A stretch of DNA of 64,000 nucleotides from an uncultured Flavobacteriales bacterium (GTDB lineage Bacteria > Bacteroidota > Bacteroidia > Flavobacteriales_F > PHOS-HE28). The DNA lies in contig CALMPI010000023.1 of assembly GCA_937872175.1 (NCBI GenBank), positions 52,809 to 116,808 on the forward strand, read 5' to 3'. Below the pieces are notes generated by a model. The model did not search any database. It worked only from the letters and a program-made list of their open reading frames with translations, and was not told where the DNA came from. Positions 38,853 through 47,116 of this stretch are shown in pieces (positions within the stretch are counted from its first letter, which is position 1; each line of letters starts with the position of its first letter). Made by a program: the position numbers and the translations under genes.

Positions 38853-41027
38853 ATGTTGCGACCTCACCTGAGCCATGCCCTGCTGATGCTGCTCTCCTGC
38901 TGCGGCGCGATCCACCTCAGCGCACAGATGGACAAGGACAGCCTCTGGACGGTCTACCGGAACCCCAAGGCCACCCCTGTCCAACGGCTCCATGCGCTGC
39001 GCGACCTGTTCGACAACAACGCCATCACGCAACAAGCGGACACCTTCGCCAAGTATGTGGATGTGATGTTCACGCTGGCCCAACAGGTGGGCGACCGGAC
39101 CCTGATCGCTTCCGCCATCATGAACCGCGGGGTGCAGTTCAACCTGGAGTCGGACCAGGATCGCACGGATTCCTGTTACGCCCTGGCGGATTCCATGAAC
39201 GGGCCTCGAGGGGACAGGCTCCTTCGCGCACAGCTCTGCTTCAACCGGGGTCTGAGCCTGTCCAAACGTGGCTTGACCGCGCAAGCCCTCGACAAGTACG
39301 CAGAGGCGCTCAACCTGGCAGAGGCCCTTGGGAATGAGCTGATCATCCGCGGGGTGAAGAACAACATGGCAGGCCTGTATGCACAAAGCGGTGATATCGC
39401 CAAGGCCGCCGAGCTGTTCACGGACATGCTGCAGATCGCGGAGCAAATGAAGGACAGTTCCGAGATGGGCAATCTGCTGTCGAACATCGGGGCGTGCCAC
39501 AACATGATGGGGGAAACGGAGCAGGCACGACCATATTTCCGCAAGGCCGCCGCGATCTTCGAGCGCACCCGGAACGGGAACCTGCCACGGCCCTACTACA
39601 ACCTGGCCAGCACGTTCACCGGTGTTGAGCCGGACTCGGCATTCCACTACAACAGCAAGGCGCTGGCCGCGGCTACAAGCGTGGGTGATGGTGCCATGCT
39701 CATGGGCGCTTATCAGCAGCGTAGCAGCATGCTCATGACCGCGGGCCTTCCGGACTCGGCCATGAGTTGCATTCGCATGGCGATGGACGTGGCGCGGAGC
39801 GTGAAGAACCTGGCCATGGAACTCACCGTCAAAGGCACCATGGCCAGGATGCAGTTCGAACAGGGCAACATCGCGCTGGCGATCGCCTTGGAGGAGGAAG
39901 TGCTGGTTGGGTCCCGTGAGCTGCGCAACGTGGAGCTCGAGAAAGTGGCCGCCGGGAACCTGGTCGGGTACTACCGGAAAGCGGGCCGCATGGACAGGGC
40001 GTTGGAGATGCTCGAATTGCAGGTGACGCTCACGGACAGCCTTGAACGCGAGCAGAACCAGCGCGAGATGATCCGGCAGGAATACAAGTACGGATATGAG
40101 AAGGAGGCTTTGGCGGACAGCCTGGCCTTCGCTGCTGAGACCGCCATCCAGCAGAAGGAGGTGCAGAAGCAGAAGCTGATGCGCAACGGCTTCATGGGCG
40201 GCTTCACGTTGGTGGCCCTGTTCGCCGGGGTGTTCCTTGTGCAGCGCAACCGCATCAGCAAGGCTCGCAAGCGCAGCGATGAGCTGCTGCTCAACATCCT
40301 TCCTGAGGAAGTGGCCGAGGAGCTGAAGGAAAAGGGTGCCGCCGATGCGAAACGTATCGATATGGCCACGGTGCTCTTCACCGACTTCAAAGGCTTCACG
40401 GCCTACTCGGAGAACCTCAGCCCCGAGCAGCTGGTGCACGACCTCAACGAATGCTTCACGGCCTTCGACAACATCATCGCGAAGCACGGCCTGGAGAAGA
40501 TCAAGACCATCGGCGACGCCTACATGGCCGCAGGTGGATTACCGACGCCCAACACCACGCACGCCACCGATGTGATCAAGGCCGCGTTGGAGATCCGCGA
40601 CTTCATCGCCGAAGGCAAGGCCCGGATGATCGCAGCGGGCCTGCCCTACTTCGAGATCCGCATCGGCATCCACACCGGTCCGGTGGTGGCCGGCATCGTG
40701 GGCGTGAAGAAGTTCCAGTACGACATCTGGGGCGATACGGTGAACACGGCATCAAGGATGGAGAGCAGCGGGGAGGCGGGGCAGGTGAACATCAGCGAGG
40801 CGACGTACCGCGCGGTGAATGGTGAATGGTCCATGGCGAATGGCGGATCCGACCATTCACCAACTCCCATTCGCCAGTCACCCGCATTCACATTCACCCC
40901 GCGCGGAAAAGTGCAGGCGAAGGGTAAGGGGGAGATGGAGATGTACTTTGTACAATGCCCAGCCACCATCACTATAAAGCGGAGCGAAGGACCTGTCCTG
41001 GCGGGGATGAGCGTCCATCCCATCTGA
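38853..41027 (+). CDS. TPR-containing class III adenylate cyclase (1)
   Basis: 724 residues. Signal peptide, then TPR-like helical repeats (~30-410; FNRGLSLSKRGLTAQALDKY, NMAGLYAQSGDIAKAAELF), a membrane helix at ~442-465 (NGFMGGFTLVALFAGVFLV), a signalling helix RKRSDELLLNILPEEVAEEL, and a class III cyclase domain (~505-650): VLFTDFKGFTAYSE with a metal Asp, KIKTIGDAYMAAGG, IHTGPVVAGIVG and FQYDIWGDTVN. Lys in EKIK and Asp in QYDIWG favour ATP over GTP. Right after SEATYRAV a palindromic heptad element adds ~30 residues in frame before FTPRGKVQAKGKGEMEMYF. TAACTTCC five bases before ATG is a weak promoter. A tandem homologue follows. Confidence 0.94.
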   Translation: MLRPHLSHALLMLLSCCGAIHLSAQMDKDSLWTVYRNPKATPVQRLHALRDLFDNNAITQQADTFAKYVDVMFTLAQQVGDRTLIASAIMNRGVQFNLESDQDRTDSCYALADSMNGPRGDRLLRAQLCFNRGLSLSKRGLTAQALDKYAEALNLAEALGNELIIRGVKNNMAGLYAQSGDIAKAAELFTDMLQIAEQMKDSSEMGNLLSNIGACHNMMGETEQARPYFRKAAAIFERTRNGNLPRPYYNLASTFTGVEPDSAFHYNSKALAAATSVGDGAMLMGAYQQRSSMLMTAGLPDSAMSCIRMAMDVARSVKNLAMELTVKGTMARMQFEQGNIALAIALEEEVLVGSRELRNVELEKVAAGNLVGYYRKAGRMDRALEMLELQVTLTDSLEREQNQREMIRQEYKYGYEKEALADSLAFAAETAIQQKEVQKQKLMRNGFMGGFTLVALFAGVFLVQRNRISKARKRSDELLLNILPEEVAEELKEKGAADAKRIDMATVLFTDFKGFTAYSENLSPEQLVHDLNECFTAFDNIIAKHGLEKIKTIGDAYMAAGGLPTPNTTHATDVIKAALEIRDFIAEGKARMIAAGLPYFEIRIGIHTGPVVAGIVGVKKFQYDIWGDTVNTASRMESSGEAGQVNISEATYRAVNGEWSMANGGSDHSPTPIRQSPAFTFTPRGKVQAKGKGEMEMYFVQCPATITIKRSEGPVLAGMSVHPI
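40814..40900 (+). repeat. Heptad palindromic element in cyclase 1
   Basis: Left arm GGTGAAT, GGTGAAT, GGTCCAT, GGCGAAT, then CGGATCCGA, then right arm CCATTCA, CCAACTC, CCATTCG, CCAGTCA. It is translated as [20 protein letters not shown] within the C-terminal end of the catalytic domain. It differs from the copy in cyclase 2 at only two bases in about 87. Confidence 0.88.
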
Positions 41028-41065
41028 GTATTGATAGTGCGCGCTGCTTTGTGCAGTTTGGTACC

Positions 41066-43105
41066 ATGTTATCCACCACCGTACGCGCCTTGCTCGTGCC
41101 TGCCCTGCTCACCTGCCTTGCCTTCACGGCAAGTGCCCAGCCCGATGTGGATTCGATCCTGCGCGTGCTGGAGACCGCGCCGCCGGACAGCAACCGCCTG
41201 CGCTCCCTGCACCGCGCTGGCACCATCTTCTTGGAGCGCGGCGATCTGGACAAGGCCATCGCGCTCTACACCGAGCTCACGGAGATCGCACGCAAGTTGG
41301 GCAACACCCGTGCACAGGGCCTGGGCCTTGAGCAGTTGGGCACGGCCAACTACTACCTGGGCCGCGCACCTGTGGCTATGGACTATTGGCAGCAAAGCAT
41401 GGCCATACACTTGGCCCTGGCCGATTCCACCAGTATCTACGCGTTGCGCATGAACATGGCGAACGGTATGGTGAGCTTGGACGATCTCGAGCAGGGACTG
41501 CGCGCGTTCTTCGAGGTGCTGGCCTGGGCGGAGCGCAACGGTGACCGTTCGTTCCAGGCCTCCTGCCTCTCCAACATCGCTATGGTGTATGCCCTACAGG
41601 GCAAACTGGAGGATGCCGCCAGCAACTACCGCCGCTTGCTCGTCGATCTCAAGTCAGCGATCACTCCGATGGACCGAAGCATTGCGCTGGCCAACCTCGG
41701 GCAGGTCCAGTTGGACATGGGCCAGCCGGATTCCGCGCGGATCACCTTCACCGACCTGAAGGAATTGGCCGAGGCGGGGCACATGATCACAGCACTGTCA
41801 AACGCCGAACTCGGTTTGGGCAACGTGGCACAGCTGATCGGGGACCGCATCGGTGCTCGCGCGCATTTCGAAAGGGCCCGGCAGGGCTACACTGCGGAGG
41901 ACCTGGCGAACGACGTGGCCATCGTGCAGGAACGCATCGCCTCGCTCGACCGCGAAGCAGTGGACAGCCTCGACCACGCCTACCTGGAGCGCTTCTTCCA
42001 CGGAGCCACCCAGCCGGCCCTCGCCGAAGCCCATGCCCTGCTCGATAGTGCCATCACCACCTTCCTGGTCAACGAGGATGCGCCCAATTTGATGAGCGCC
42101 TACAGCGCGCTCAGCGAGGTGGAGCGCGCGCAGGGTGATCATCGCAGCGCCTTGGAGCACCACAAGCTCTTTAAAGCATGGAGCGATACGCTCTTCAACG
42201 CCGAGCGTGACAAGAAGCTCACGGAAACGGCCATGACCTATGAGTTCGAGAAGAAGCAGGCCGCCGCGAAAGCCGAGCAGGAGAAGAAGGACGAACGCCA
42301 GCGGCTGGTGCGCAACTCCATCACAGGCGGTCTCGCGTTGTCGCTGCTGTTCTTGGGAGTTGTATGGCGGCAACGCAACAAGATCAACACGGCGCGCAAG
42401 CGCAGCGACGAACTGTTGCTGAACATCCTGCCCGAAGAGGTGGCGGATGAGCTCAAAGCAACGGGCACTGCTGAAGCAAAACACTTCGACCAGGCCACCA
42501 TCCTCTTCACCGACTTCAAGGGCTTCACGCAGTTGAGCGAGCGGGTGACGCCGGCGGAACTGGTGGCCGAACTGAACGCCTGCTTCAAGGCCTTCGATGG
42601 GATCATGGGGAAGTACCGCATCGAGAAGATCAAGACCATCGGCGATGCCTACATGGCCGCCGGCGGGCTGCCCGACCCGCAGCACGGCTCACCCGCCGAT
42701 GTGTTGCGGGCGGCCCTCGAGATGCAGCACTTCATGAAGCGGCTCAAGGCCGAACGCGAGGCCGCCGGCAAGCCGTACTTCGAGATGCGCGTGGGCATCC
42801 ACACCGGCCCGGTCGTCGCCGGCATCGTGGGCGTGAAGAAGTTCCAGTATGATATTTGGGGCGATACGGTGAACACCGCCAGCCGAATGGAATCATCGGG
42901 GGAGGTCGGCAAGGTCAACATCAGCGAAGCGACGTACCGCGCGGTGAATGGTGAATGGTCCGTGGCGAATGGCGGATCCGACCATTCACCAACTCCCATT
43001 CGCCAGTCACCCGCTTTCACATTCACCCCGCGCGGCAAGGTGCAGGCGAAGGGCAAGGGGGAGATGGAGATGTGGTTCGTCGACCTCCATCCCACGGGGT
43101 ACTGA
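41066..43105 (+). CDS. TPR-containing class III adenylate cyclase (2)
   Basis: 679 residues from ATG 41066 (MLSTTVRALLVPALLTCLAF signal peptide). Architecture equals the preceding gene: TPR-like repeats (GTIFLERGDLDKAIALYTEL, GLEQLGTANYYLGRAPVAMD), a membrane helix (~418-437, SITGGLALSLLFLGVVW), RKRSDELLLNILPEEVADEL, and a cyclase domain with ILFTDFKGFTQLSE, KIKTIGDAYMAAGG, IHTGPVVAGIVG and FQYDIWGDTVN. The predicted substrate is ATP. It carries the same heptad element at the same codon position as gene 1. The pair probably arose by tandem duplication; the periplasmic or cytoplasmic side of the TPR region is uncertain. Confidence 0.94.
   Translation: MLSTTVRALLVPALLTCLAFTASAQPDVDSILRVLETAPPDSNRLRSLHRAGTIFLERGDLDKAIALYTELTEIARKLGNTRAQGLGLEQLGTANYYLGRAPVAMDYWQQSMAIHLALADSTSIYALRMNMANGMVSLDDLEQGLRAFFEVLAWAERNGDRSFQASCLSNIAMVYALQGKLEDAASNYRRLLVDLKSAITPMDRSIALANLGQVQLDMGQPDSARITFTDLKELAEAGHMITALSNAELGLGNVAQLIGDRIGARAHFERARQGYTAEDLANDVAIVQERIASLDREAVDSLDHAYLERFFHGATQPALAEAHALLDSAITTFLVNEDAPNLMSAYSALSEVERAQGDHRSALEHHKLFKAWSDTLFNAERDKKLTETAMTYEFEKKQAAAKAEQEKKDERQRLVRNSITGGLALSLLFLGVVWRQRNKINTARKRSDELLLNILPEEVADELKATGTAEAKHFDQATILFTDFKGFTQLSERVTPAELVAELNACFKAFDGIMGKYRIEKIKTIGDAYMAAGGLPDPQHGSPADVLRAALEMQHFMKRLKAEREAAGKPYFEMRVGIHTGPVVAGIVGVKKFQYDIWGDTVNTASRMESSGEVGKVNISEATYRAVNGEWSVANGGSDHSPTPIRQSPAFTFTPRGKVQAKGKGEMEMWFVDLHPTGY
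42943..43029 (+). repeat. Heptad palindromic element in cyclase 2
   Basis: Same structure and position as 40814-40900, with two substitutions (CCATGG to CCGTGG, GCATTC to GCTTTC). The flanking cyclase codons upstream (for example SSGEAGQ versus SSGEVGK) have diverged more than the element. Confidence 0.88.
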
Positions 43106-43120
43106 CATCCGGGTCCGGGA

Positions 43121-43543
43121 TCACGGGTCCACGGCAGCTCCCCCCGGTGGGTTGAAACCTCCAGCGCCATCGTACCGCGGGAGGCGTGCACCCAGCACCA
43201 GCTCCACCAACCCCAAGGCCGCGATCAGCCCCTGCAGCCAGAAGCGCTCCGTCATCAGCACTTGCGCCCCGATCCAGATCAACGTGCCGGCGCCCAGCAC
43301 GAGCGCGATGCGTGCGGCGATGGAGGAGCGGCGCAGGGTGAGCCAGACCCCCACGAGATGCCCGAGCCCGAGCACACCGAACAGGATCGCTCCCGGCCAG
43401 AGGAAGTCGGCGAAAAGGGTGCTGTGCATGAAGTCGCGGGGCAGCCGCAGCAGGCCACCGTCCGGGGCCGACATGAGGAGCAGGCCGCCGGCGATGGCGT
43501 TCACCGCCAGGAAGCTTTGGACGATGAGCAGGACGGTACGCAT
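43121..43543 (-). CDS. Small membrane protein, four helices
   Basis: 140 residues from ATG 43543: MRTVLLIVQSFLAVNAIAGG, LFADFLWPGAILFGVLGLGH, ARIALVLGAGTLIWIGAQVL, FWLQGLIAALGLVELVLGAR. Four hydrophobic helices, MSAPDGGLL after the first. Unassigned; similar small Bacteroidota membrane proteins are common. Convergent with cyclase 2 and divergent from the SRAP gene (66-base gap). Confidence 0.75.
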   Translation of the reverse strand: MRTVLLIVQSFLAVNAIAGGLLLMSAPDGGLLRLPRDFMHSTLFADFLWPGAILFGVLGLGHLVGVWLTLRRSSIAARIALVLGAGTLIWIGAQVLMTERFWLQGLIAALGLVELVLGARLPRYDGAGGFNPPGGAAVDP

Positions 43544-43597
43544 GACGTGAAGGTCGCGCACCGGAGTGCGAACGAAGCTGATGCGCGTCACGGGCCG

Positions 43598-43605
43598 TTC
43601 CTTTG
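43598..43605 (+). promoter_or_regulatory. -7 box before the SRAP gene
   Basis: TTCCTTTG, seven of eight positions of TAnnTTTG, followed by exactly four bases and the GTG start at 43610. It supports the non-ATG start of the SRAP gene. Confidence 0.5.
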
Positions 43606-43609
43606 TGCC

Positions 43610-44302
43610 GTGTGCTATTCCACCACCCTGGACCGCGACCTGAAGGCGCTGGAGCAACGGCTGAACCGGCGGATGATCGATGAGTTCAAGCGTGGGGAAC
43701 GGCCTGACGCAGGTGACCAGCTCCTGCTGCCCTTGGACCGGACCAGCGCATTTGCGCGTCCGCTGTGGCCGGTGGTCGCCAGCAAGGCCCCGGACCGGAT
43801 CAGCGTGCAACGTTGGGGGCTGCTTCCGCGCTACATCCGGTCCGAAGAGGAGGCCCAGGCGTTCCTGAAGCGGACGCCCACGTTCAACGCCATCAGCGAG
43901 GAGGTGGACGCCAAGCGGAGCTACACGCATGCGGTGGAGAGCGGACAGCGCTGCCTGGTGCCGGTGACGGGTTTCTTCGAGTGGCGGCATGAGGGGAAGG
44001 TGAAGGTGCCGTACCGGATCGGGCTGAAAGGCGGCGATGTGTTCTGCCTCGGCGGGCTGTGGGAGGAGCACGATGGGGCCGATACCTACACGGTGCTCAC
44101 CACCCGGGCCAACCCGCTGATGGCCTTCATCCACAACAGCAAGCAACGGATGCCTGTGATCGTGCCTGAGGCGCAGTGGGATGCCTGGCTCTCGCCCGAC
44201 CTGGCGCCAGCCGAGGTGAAGCGGTCGTGCGCGCCCTTTCCGGAGGAGGAGATGGAGGCGGAGCGCCTGGGGGCGGGTCCTGTGCAAGGCACCTTGTTCT
44301 GA
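43610..44302 (+). CDS. SRAP (HMCES/YedK-type) abasic-site protein
   Basis: 230 residues with a GTG start: MCYSTTLDRDL. After removal of Met, Cys2 becomes the N-terminal residue that forms a thiazolidine cross-link with abasic sites in single-stranded DNA. The other conserved residues are present: N93 in TFNAISE, E124 in GFFEWR and H175 in FIHNSKQRMPVI. It shields abasic sites at replication forks and is typical of housekeeping or SOS repair. Upstream ATGs would destroy the N-terminal Cys, so GTG is strongly favoured, as is the promoter spacing. Confidence 0.94.
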   Translation: MCYSTTLDRDLKALEQRLNRRMIDEFKRGERPDAGDQLLLPLDRTSAFARPLWPVVASKAPDRISVQRWGLLPRYIRSEEEAQAFLKRTPTFNAISEEVDAKRSYTHAVESGQRCLVPVTGFFEWRHEGKVKVPYRIGLKGGDVFCLGGLWEEHDGADTYTVLTTRANPLMAFIHNSKQRMPVIVPEAQWDAWLSPDLAPAEVKRSCAPFPEEEMEAERLGAGPVQGTLF

Positions 44303-44381
44303 AGCGGAACCTGTCCGTCGCTGGGTGCGCGGCTCGAAGGGCGCGGCGCTTCCCGCGGGGAACGAGGTCGCGCATCGCGCC

Positions 44382-45068
44382 TTACGCGGGGCGTGCCACC
44401 ATCACCAGGCTTTCCGGAACGAAGCGCACGCCGAGGAACTCGATCTCCGGCTCGCGGAGCACGATGGTGCTGACCGGGATGAAGCCGGAGCCACGGAGCA
44501 CGCGTTCCCAGTCGGCCTGTTCGTACTTGGTGAAGCCGAACTCGGTGAACGGCATCTTCTCCATCGATGACCGCGTGCGCAGCACCGCGGTGAAGGTGCC
44601 GCCCGGTCTCAACACGCGTCGCAGCTCATGCAGGTGCGGCGCCGGGTCATCCCAGAAGTACACCACGTTGATGCAGAACACACGGTCGAAGGCACCATCC
44701 GGGAAAGGCATGCGATCGCTCGTTCCGTGCACGAGCTGCAGCTGGCCGGAGGAGAGGAGCTGGGCGTTGCGTGCAGTGGCCTCCCGCACCATGTCCTCGC
44801 TGAGGTCGAGGCCGAAGAGCTTCAAGCCCTGCGCCTTCCCCGACAGTTCGGGGAAGAACATGCCATTGCCGGGGCCGATCTCCAGCACGCGCATGCCGTC
44901 CTGCAGGTCGAGCGCGTTCCATGCGCCTTCGTACAGGGCCCGGTTGGCGGCGTTCATGCGTTCGCCCACCTGTGCGGCCATGAAGCCGTGCGGCCGGCGC
45001 AACTGGGCCGCCAGCTGCCTGGGCGAGGGGCCCTTGAACAGAAGTCGCAGGAGCTGGAGGAGGTTCAT
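44382..45068 (-). CDS. Class I SAM-dependent methyltransferase
   Basis: 228 residues. Methyltransf_11-type fold: motif I VLEIGPGNGMF, acidic end of strand 2 FGLDLSEDM, GTSDRMPFPDGAFDRVFCIN, and ELRRVLRPGGTFTAVLRT after it. N-terminal region MNLLQLLRLLFKGPSPRQLA is helical and may touch the membrane. Substrate unknown. CACCTTTG lies four bases before the ATG. Confidence 0.92.
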   Translation of the reverse strand: MNLLQLLRLLFKGPSPRQLAAQLRRPHGFMAAQVGERMNAANRALYEGAWNALDLQDGMRVLEIGPGNGMFFPELSGKAQGLKLFGLDLSEDMVREATARNAQLLSSGQLQLVHGTSDRMPFPDGAFDRVFCINVVYFWDDPAPHLHELRRVLRPGGTFTAVLRTRSSMEKMPFTEFGFTKYEQADWERVLRGSGFIPVSTIVLREPEIEFLGVRFVPESLVMVARPA

Positions 45069-45072
45069 GGCC

Positions 45073-45080
45073 CAAAGGTG
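45073..45080 (-). promoter_or_regulatory. -7 box of the methyltransferase gene
   Basis: CACCTTTG on the minus strand, one mismatch from TAnnTTTG by the rule at position 1, followed by GGCC and the ATG at 45068: the same four-base gap seen at 9421-9434, 18182 and 43598. Confidence 0.45.
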
Positions 45081-45214
45081 GGATGGAACGCTCCAGGGAT
45101 CGAAGGCTCCGAATCGTGTGGCACGGGGATGTGGTCCGTTCGTGCCGATGACCCGTGGACCATGCGTCCGCGCGTGTGCGGATCACGGAGCGGCGAAGGG
45201 CCTGAGCGGGCCGA

Positions 45215-46597
45215 TCACTGGATCAGCAGGGGCCACGCACGTGCGTGGCCGTTCCGCTCGAGCACCAGGCGGTAGGCGCCTGTGGGAAGATGCTCCGTCC
45301 CGATGCGGCCGTCCGTCGTGGTACCGCGGAGCAGCACGCGTCCCGTGGCATCGTGCACGGTGAACGTGGCAGTGCCTGTGAGGTCAGGGACGAAGAGGTG
45401 GTCCGCCGCCGGGTTGGGGAAGGGGGCGCCATGCCCTTCCAAGGGATCGCCGGTGGAGGTGGAGATGCAGGAGGCCTGCACTTCGGCGCGGGAGGCGCAG
45501 CCGCTGGCGTTGCCCATGATGGCGGGGACGGGCAGTGCGGAGGAGAGCACCCGGTCGCACACGGCCTGGACGTGGCAATAGGATAGCTGTGGGTTGTCAT
45601 CGATCTCCAGCTGGCCGATCCCGAACGGATGATCGAACGCGGTGATGTCGCTCAACACCGCATTGCCCTCAAGCCAGAGCTTGCCGCAGGTGTCGAGGCC
45701 CTGGAACGCGGCGGTGATGGACACCAGCTGCGGGCAGGTGAGGAACTCCAGTCCGTCACCGATGTGGGCGATCGCGTTCAACCCGCTGAACGAGGTGAGC
45801 GTGCCACCGATCCGGACGTTCTGCTCCACCGTGTCGAGGTTGGCGAGGATGTTGAGCTGGGCGACGCCTTCCGCGGCGAGCAGCAGTGCCCCCACACGGG
45901 AGAGGTTCGGCAGGGCGCTGGGGGTTGGCAGCGGGCCGCCGAGCTGCAGTTGGCCACCGATGGTGCTGAGCTGCGCGCCGCCGGTGAGGAAGGGCGCCCC
46001 CGCAGCGGCGATCCTGAAGTCGTCACCGACATGGTCCAGCGTGTTGGGCACTGCGGCCGAGGAGACCGGCGCCCCGACCGAGATGTACAGGCTTCCCTGG
46101 ACCGTGTCAAGCTGGTTCAGGCCACCGAGGTCGCTCATCCGGTCGCCTCCCCAGATCTCCAGATCACCGCCCACATGGCGAAGGTTCCCGAGACCCTGCA
46201 AGCCCTCGATGCTGTCCACATAGGTGGCGCGCAGGTCGCCCTCCACTCGTTGCAAGGATTGCAGCCCGTTGAACGAGCGCCAGCGCTGGCAGTCGGTCAC
46301 AAGCAGGTCGCCGCCGATGTGCGTCAACGCACCGAAGCCGGTGAGGTCGTAAGGCCCGGGGAAGGTCTGCGTCAGCACCAGGTCGCCGGTGATGGCGTGA
46401 AGGCCGCTGAACCCCGTCAGGTCGTCGATGTTGATGCCGCTGATGATGAGGTCAGCAGGCAGGGTGTCGCAACCGGCGTAGGTCGCCGCATACGCATCGG
46501 CGTCGCCCTGGGAGGTGATGGTGACCGTTCCCGTGGGGCATTGGGCATGCGCGGTCAGGACGGCGAGCGTGGCAAGGAGGAGGGCGGTCGAACGCAT
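45215..46597 (-). CDS. Secreted leucine-rich-like T9SS protein
   Basis: 460 residues, signal peptide MRSTALLLATLAVLTAHAQC. The middle carries receptor-L-domain-like beta-helix repeats (LIISGINIDDLTGFSGLHAI, TGDLVLTQTF, HIGGDLLVTD, HVGGDLEIWGG, TVQGSLYISV). A cysteine-rich cap (CHVQAVCDRVL, GNASGCASRAEVQASC) follows, then a type A sorting domain FPNPAADHLFVPDLTGTATF, DATGRVLLRGTT, LPTGAYRLVL. Probably a surface recognition or adhesion protein. No catalytic motif. Confidence 0.85.
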   Translation of the reverse strand: MRSTALLLATLAVLTAHAQCPTGTVTITSQGDADAYAATYAGCDTLPADLIISGINIDDLTGFSGLHAITGDLVLTQTFPGPYDLTGFGALTHIGGDLLVTDCQRWRSFNGLQSLQRVEGDLRATYVDSIEGLQGLGNLRHVGGDLEIWGGDRMSDLGGLNQLDTVQGSLYISVGAPVSSAAVPNTLDHVGDDFRIAAAGAPFLTGGAQLSTIGGQLQLGGPLPTPSALPNLSRVGALLLAAEGVAQLNILANLDTVEQNVRIGGTLTSFSGLNAIAHIGDGLEFLTCPQLVSITAAFQGLDTCGKLWLEGNAVLSDITAFDHPFGIGQLEIDDNPQLSYCHVQAVCDRVLSSALPVPAIMGNASGCASRAEVQASCISTSTGDPLEGHGAPFPNPAADHLFVPDLTGTATFTVHDATGRVLLRGTTTDGRIGTEHLPTGAYRLVLERNGHARAWPLLIQ

Positions 46598-46650
46598 GGT
46601 CGTAGGACGCGTGGGTTGATCCGGGGTTGCCCAGTGCGGGACCGGGTCGC

Positions 46651-46983
46651 TCAGCCCTGCATGGCCACGGCGAGGTCCTGATACGTGATCGCCAGGTGCG
46701 AGGCCTGGTACACGCAGCGTCCATCGCGGATCACCAATACCTGCGGCGACTCGTGGCGCACACCGTAACGCGCCGCGATCGCATCCGAAAGGGCGCGGTG
46801 GCGCAGCAGATCGAGAAGATGAACGGGAGCATCCGCCGCCTGCCAGGCCCGCTGCAGGCGGTGCAGGGCCGTGCTGCTGATGGAGCAGCGGGTGCTGTGC
46901 TTGAAGAGCAGCACAGGCCCGTGGGCGGAAGCGGCTTCAATGGCGTCCAGCTCGTCGAGGGTGGTGAGGGGGGGCCAGGACAT
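46651..46983 (-). CDS. ytxJ: YtxJ-type bacillithiol system protein
   Basis: 110 residues, thioredoxin-like. VLLFKHSTRCSISSTALHRL carries Cys33 with the TRCSIS active-site context of the YtxJ (monothiol bacilliredoxin-like) family; HESPQVLVIRDGRCVYQASH is the cis-Pro region (SPQ). Homologues remove bacillithiol from proteins. No bsh genes are in the window, so the thiol system itself is not confirmed here. Preceded by GACCTTCG as a weak promoter box. Confidence 0.9.
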   Translation of the reverse strand: MSWPPLTTLDELDAIEAASAHGPVLLFKHSTRCSISSTALHRLQRAWQAADAPVHLLDLLRHRALSDAIAARYGVRHESPQVLVIRDGRCVYQASHLAITYQDLAVAMQG

Positions 46984-47116
46984 GGGCGCGAAGGTCGGGG
47001 TCGACAGCCCAGGGTGCGGTGTGGTCGGTCACCAGCGCCGATCACTATTTTGCCACCGGCCGGGTGACGGTGTTCCCGTCAGTGACACCCGGAGCCGTAC
47101 CGCACAGCCATGAAGA

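Noticed and set aside
38826..40487. Long minus frame that appears to extend the HPt protein to 698 residues
   Set aside because: Upstream part is antisense to cyclase 1; HPt starts at 38825 with a Shine-Dalgarno and a normal domain length.
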